Shown: positions 29,955 to 31,796 of the stretch, one piece after another
How the letters are laid out: every line of letters starts with the position of its first letter
How positions within the stretch are numbered: position 1 is the stretch's first letter
Made by a program: the position numbers and the translations under genes
Notes under the pieces: model-generated
Database searches by the model: none
Told to the model about the DNA's origin: nothing
Seen by the model: the letters and a program-made list of their open reading frames with translations, nothing else
DNA from: a virus
IMG/VR virus record: IMGVR_UViG_3300043548_000664
Location: 1-31,796 of that record
DNA: 31,796 nucleotides
Strand: one strand, 5' to 3'

Positions 29955-30304
29955 TTAACGTATCAAATATATGCCTAGACGAAATGCCAGGCGAAAGCTT
30001 CTTCACTAAAAATCTTCAAAATAATATGGTTTTCAATTTAGGACAAAAAACCATAAGAAAAGGTCGTTTAATAATTTTTAAAAGGAGTCATTTCTTTATT
30101 CAAATTTCTTTATTGTCTGTAAAAAATGAACAAGAAACTTTTGAATCAGAATATCATAAAGAAGAAAATTTAATGTATTTTGATTATAGGCCCAAATCAT
30201 TAATAGGTAATGATGAAGATATGCGTGATTTAGTTTTACAACAAACTATTAAAACATCTCCATCTCAGTATTACAATAAAATTTTAGAAATTCAAACCTA
30301 TTAA
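29951..30304 (+). CDS. Hypothetical protein
   Basis: 117 aa, not recognised. It looks beta-rich (ESFFTKNLQNNMVFNLGQKTIRKGRLIIFKRSHFFIQISLLSVKNEQETFESEYHKEENLMYFDYRP) with a short helical end. It is the last gene of the chain that starts at queC. It ends just before a late-promoter box. Confidence 0.55.
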   Translation: MINVSNICLDEMPGESFFTKNLQNNMVFNLGQKTIRKGRLIIFKRSHFFIQISLLSVKNEQETFESEYHKEENLMYFDYRPKSLIGNDEDMRDLVLQQTIKTSPSQYYNKILEIQTY

Positions 30305-30306
30305 GA

Positions 30307-30313
30307 ATAAATA
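30307..30313 (+). promoter_or_regulatory. Late-promoter-like box ATAAATA
   Basis: AGAATAAATA ends 8 nt before the ATG at 30322, the same geometry as the other boxes. Confidence 0.47.
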
Positions 30314-30321
30314 TAAAAAAC

Positions 30322-30912
30322 ATGAATACTCCCAAATTTAATGAACTTTTAGAAAATCTTCTTTCTAATCTCCAAGAAAAAAAATTAAGCAATATCACTT
30401 ATATTTTTAATGATGTTCGAGCCGGGCAATTAGACGGAAAAGATAGAGAAAGAAGAGTTTGGGAAATTGGGTTTAAAGAAGGAGAAGGACTTCCTAGTGG
30501 AGATCTTTTAGATTTGCTTAGTAATAGAACCGGATTAAAGATATCTGCTATTTTAAGAATTTTAGATAAGTTGGAACAAATGGGGGTAGTTGAAGCTTCT
30601 TCAGAGGATGAAGCAGAAGCCCCAGAAGAAATTGAATCCTTTGATGACGAAGAAACCCTCAATCCCGATGAAGAAGCGGAAAGTTATTTAAAGGGTGATT
30701 ATGATGATGAAGGGGAAGATGAATATCGTTTTGAAAGTCTTCAAGAAGCTAAAAAATCTTACTCTGCTAAAGAAGCTCGTAAAGGTAAAGACATCGGTAA
30801 AAAGGGAAAAATGTTTGGTAAGATTGCTAAGTCCGCTGGTAAGAAATACGGATCTAAAGAAGCCGGTAAAAAAGTTGCCGGAGCGATTCTTAAAAAACTT
30901 CGTACGAAGTAA
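30322..30912 (+). CDS. Putative virion protein with winged-helix-like domain and histone-like basic tail
   Basis: 196 aa in three parts. Residues 1-92 look like a winged-helix fold (KISAILRILDKLEQMGVVEA is a recognition-helix/wing-like segment). Residues 93-137 are a very acidic disordered linker (SEDEAEAPEEIESFDDEE...). Residues 138-196 are Lys-rich and Ala/Gly-rich (KSYSAKEARKGKDIGKKGKMFGKIAKSAGKKYGSKEAGKKVAGAILKKLRTK in part), histone-H1-like. The KGKDIGKxGKxFxKIA...YGSxEAGxxVAGAxLxKL pattern recalls tails of structural proteins in related phages. A late-promoter box supports late expression. It may bind or package DNA. It overlaps the convergent deaminase gene by 23 bp. Confidence 0.6.
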   Translation: MNTPKFNELLENLLSNLQEKKLSNITYIFNDVRAGQLDGKDRERRVWEIGFKEGEGLPSGDLLDLLSNRTGLKISAILRILDKLEQMGVVEASSEDEAEAPEEIESFDDEETLNPDEEAESYLKGDYDDEGEDEYRFESLQEAKKSYSAKEARKGKDIGKKGKMFGKIAKSAGKKYGSKEAGKKVAGAILKKLRTK

Positions 30913-31315
30913 TTTGAATTAATTCAATACCAAATTTTTTAGCTAACTCTATTGTAGAAGGATCCTGTTTATAGATTTCTTCATAAACAATTTTCTTAAT
31001 ACCATAAGAGGCTAAAGATTTCAAACAATCATTACAAGGTAAAAGAGTAACCGCAGCCAGATAACATTCTTCTGGTCTTACATATCGAAGAGCATTAGTT
31101 TCTGAATGTACTACGTATTTTCTTCGTTCATTACGATCATTCCAATCTTCTTCCATTCCTGAAGGAAATCCATTAAATCCTAAAGAAGCTACACTGTTAT
31201 CATGCCTCAACAAACAACAACCTACTTGAATGTAAGGATCTTTAGATTTAAGAGCCGCTACTTGAGCTAACTTTAAAGCATATTCTTCCCAACTCAAATT
31301 GTTAATGGGTTTCAT
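30890..31315 (-). CDS. Deoxycytidylate (dCMP) deaminase
   Basis: 141 aa. The zinc site is VHSETNAL (H70, E72; HSE instead of the usual HAE) and LLPCNDCLKSL (C94, C97). The N-terminal WEEYALKLAQVAALKSKDPYIQVGCCLL and GFNGFPSGMEEDW are typical of the dCMP deaminase family. It would convert dCMP to dUMP for dTTP synthesis in phage replication. T4 cd is longer. The start is shared over 14 bp with the end of the upstream deaminase-fold gene, so they form one unit; the 3' end overlaps the plus-strand gene by 23 bp. Confidence 0.88.
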   Translation of the reverse strand: MKPINNLSWEEYALKLAQVAALKSKDPYIQVGCCLLRHDNSVASLGFNGFPSGMEEDWNDRNERRKYVVHSETNALRYVRPEECYLAAVTLLPCNDCLKSLASYGIKKIVYEEIYKQDPSTIELAKKFGIELIQITSYEVF

Positions 31316-31721
31316 ATCCGTTATTAGTAGACCAAATGACCTGTTTAAAATTGTGATATCTGAGAAGAGAGGTACAACTCATACAGGGTTTAGCCAAAGC
31401 TTTAAAACCGTTACGATCGTAACGAAGATTGATTAAAGTGCATTTACGAGTATCTATATTAGTTAAGCGTTTTAATTTAAGTATCGCACTCAATTCAGAA
31501 CAGGTTTGTTTTTGATTAGAATAATCCTCTCCAGTAACTCTAGAAATTTTTCTATTACGAAGATTTAAAGGATGTGTTTTATTAGAATTTAGCCCTGTAG
31601 ATATAAGACGATTTTTATAGATAATAAAAGAAAAATGTCTACAACGATTAGCGTTATGATTATCTAGCAAAGAAAGAGCAATGTCTTCTAGTCTTTCAAA
31701 CGGGATTGTCGTCGATATCAT
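31302..31721 (-). CDS. Second cytidine-deaminase-fold protein
   Basis: 139 aa from the ATG at 31721 (MISTTIPFERLEDIALSLL). Upstream ATGs at 31733 and 31769 are in frame but would extend further into the preceding gene. HFSFIIYKNRLISTGLNSNKTHP, CSELSAIL (C74, E76) and KPCMSCTSLL (C113, C116) give a C-x-E...PCxxC zinc site, as in cytidine deaminases where Cys replaces His. It is not a copy of the neighbouring dCMP deaminase. The substrate (nucleoside, nucleotide, nucleic acid) is unknown. It overlaps its upstream partner by about 26 bp and the downstream deaminase by 14 bp. Confidence 0.72.
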   Translation of the reverse strand: MISTTIPFERLEDIALSLLDNHNANRCRHFSFIIYKNRLISTGLNSNKTHPLNLRNRKISRVTGEDYSNQKQTCSELSAILKLKRLTNIDTRKCTLINLRYDRNGFKALAKPCMSCTSLLRYHNFKQVIWSTNNGYETH

Positions 31722-31796
31722 TAGAGAAATCATCAATCTTTTTTTGAAGCAAATCAACAATAATATCATTGATTGGTAAATCTTTTTCTAATGATT
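31696..31796 (-). CDS. 3' end of a gene cut by the window edge
   Basis: An open frame enters from the right edge and ends TGA at 31698-31696. The last 32 residues (SLEKDLPINDIIVDLLQKKI, then DDFSNDIDDNPV) are an acidic helix and tail with natural-looking composition. Its end overlaps the start of the second deaminase-fold gene. Function cannot be told. Confidence 0.5.
   Translation of the reverse strand, partial: SLEKDLPINDIIVDLLQKKIDDFSNDIDDNPV

Noticed and set aside
1-31796. tRNA genes, CRISPR array, insertion sequence or attachment sites
   Set aside because: No cloverleaf-like sequence with T-loop GTTCRANNC and CCA context, no regularly spaced repeats, and no transposase or flanking inverted repeats were seen by eye. 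All gaps between genes are shorter than about 115 bp.

Overview
The window looks like a piece of a T4-like myovirus genome, AT-rich and densely packed. The supporting evidence is the C-terminal third of a gp23-type major capsid protein at the left edge, a gp5-type baseplate hub, a gp62-type clamp-loader subunit, a gp31/GroES-type co-chaperonin, PhoH, a FEN-type 5'-3' exonuclease and a dCMP deaminase, plus T4-late-promoter-like ATAAATA boxes next to virion genes. The lysis cassette carries a lipobox protein with a C-terminal membrane segment (u-spanin layout), which implies a Gram-negative host. The gene mix resembles T4-like phages of aquatic bacteria. The host cannot be fixed from this sequence, and I saw no photosynthesis genes, tRNAs, CRISPR arrays or insertion sequences.

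Layout. 1-578: end of the capsid gene and a strong terminator. 616-2190: a fused HNH endonuclease/DNA methyltransferase. 2200-6131: tail-fibre-like region with three tandem paralogues, a 2-oxoglutarate/Fe(II) oxygenase, an unknown gene and a fourth fibre protein. 6204-11852: virion/baseplate block (590-aa unknown, gp5-like hub with two putative muralytic domains, 467-aa spike-like protein with zinc-finger cysteines and an HxH tip motif). 11849-13665 (minus): two unknowns and phoH. 13777-17534: mostly small unknowns, led by a PD-(D/E)XK nuclease-like protein. 17531-19835 (minus): lysis cassette (M15 endolysin, two-TM holin candidate, 39-aa membrane protein, u-spanin candidate) headed by a membrane-anchored GAF-like protein. 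19895-25545: small accessory genes on both strands, including a membrane zinc ribbon, an HExxH protein, the FEN exonuclease, a WYL_2/SH3-like protein and a P-loop kinase. 25585-26154: another fibre-like gene. 26196-30304: a tightly coupled operon, queC - class II glutamine amidotransferase - glycosyltransferase - DUF366-like - gene 62-like - gene 31-like - two unknowns. 30322-31796: a protein with a histone-like basic tail, then (minus) dCMP deaminase, a second deaminase-fold protein and a cut-off gene.

Most notable system. QueC and a stand-alone class II glutamine amidotransferase overlap by 8 bp. This is the two-gene equivalent of the archaeal GAT-QueC fusion that turns preQ0 into archaeosine. 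A GT-A glycosyltransferase overlaps the amidotransferase by 4 bp and a DUF366-like gene follows, so the cluster is a candidate for a 7-deazaguanine hypermodification pathway, possibly for phage DNA. A 10-bp perfect hairpin covers the queC start codon. The other preQ0 genes (folE, queD, queE) and a DNA transglycosylase (dpdA) are not in this window.

Genome style. Most start codons lack a Shine-Dalgarno sequence. At several genes the late-promoter box ends 6-8 nt before the start codon, so late mRNAs may be leaderless. Six of eight convergent gene pairs overlap by exactly TTAA, each stop codon lying inside the other.
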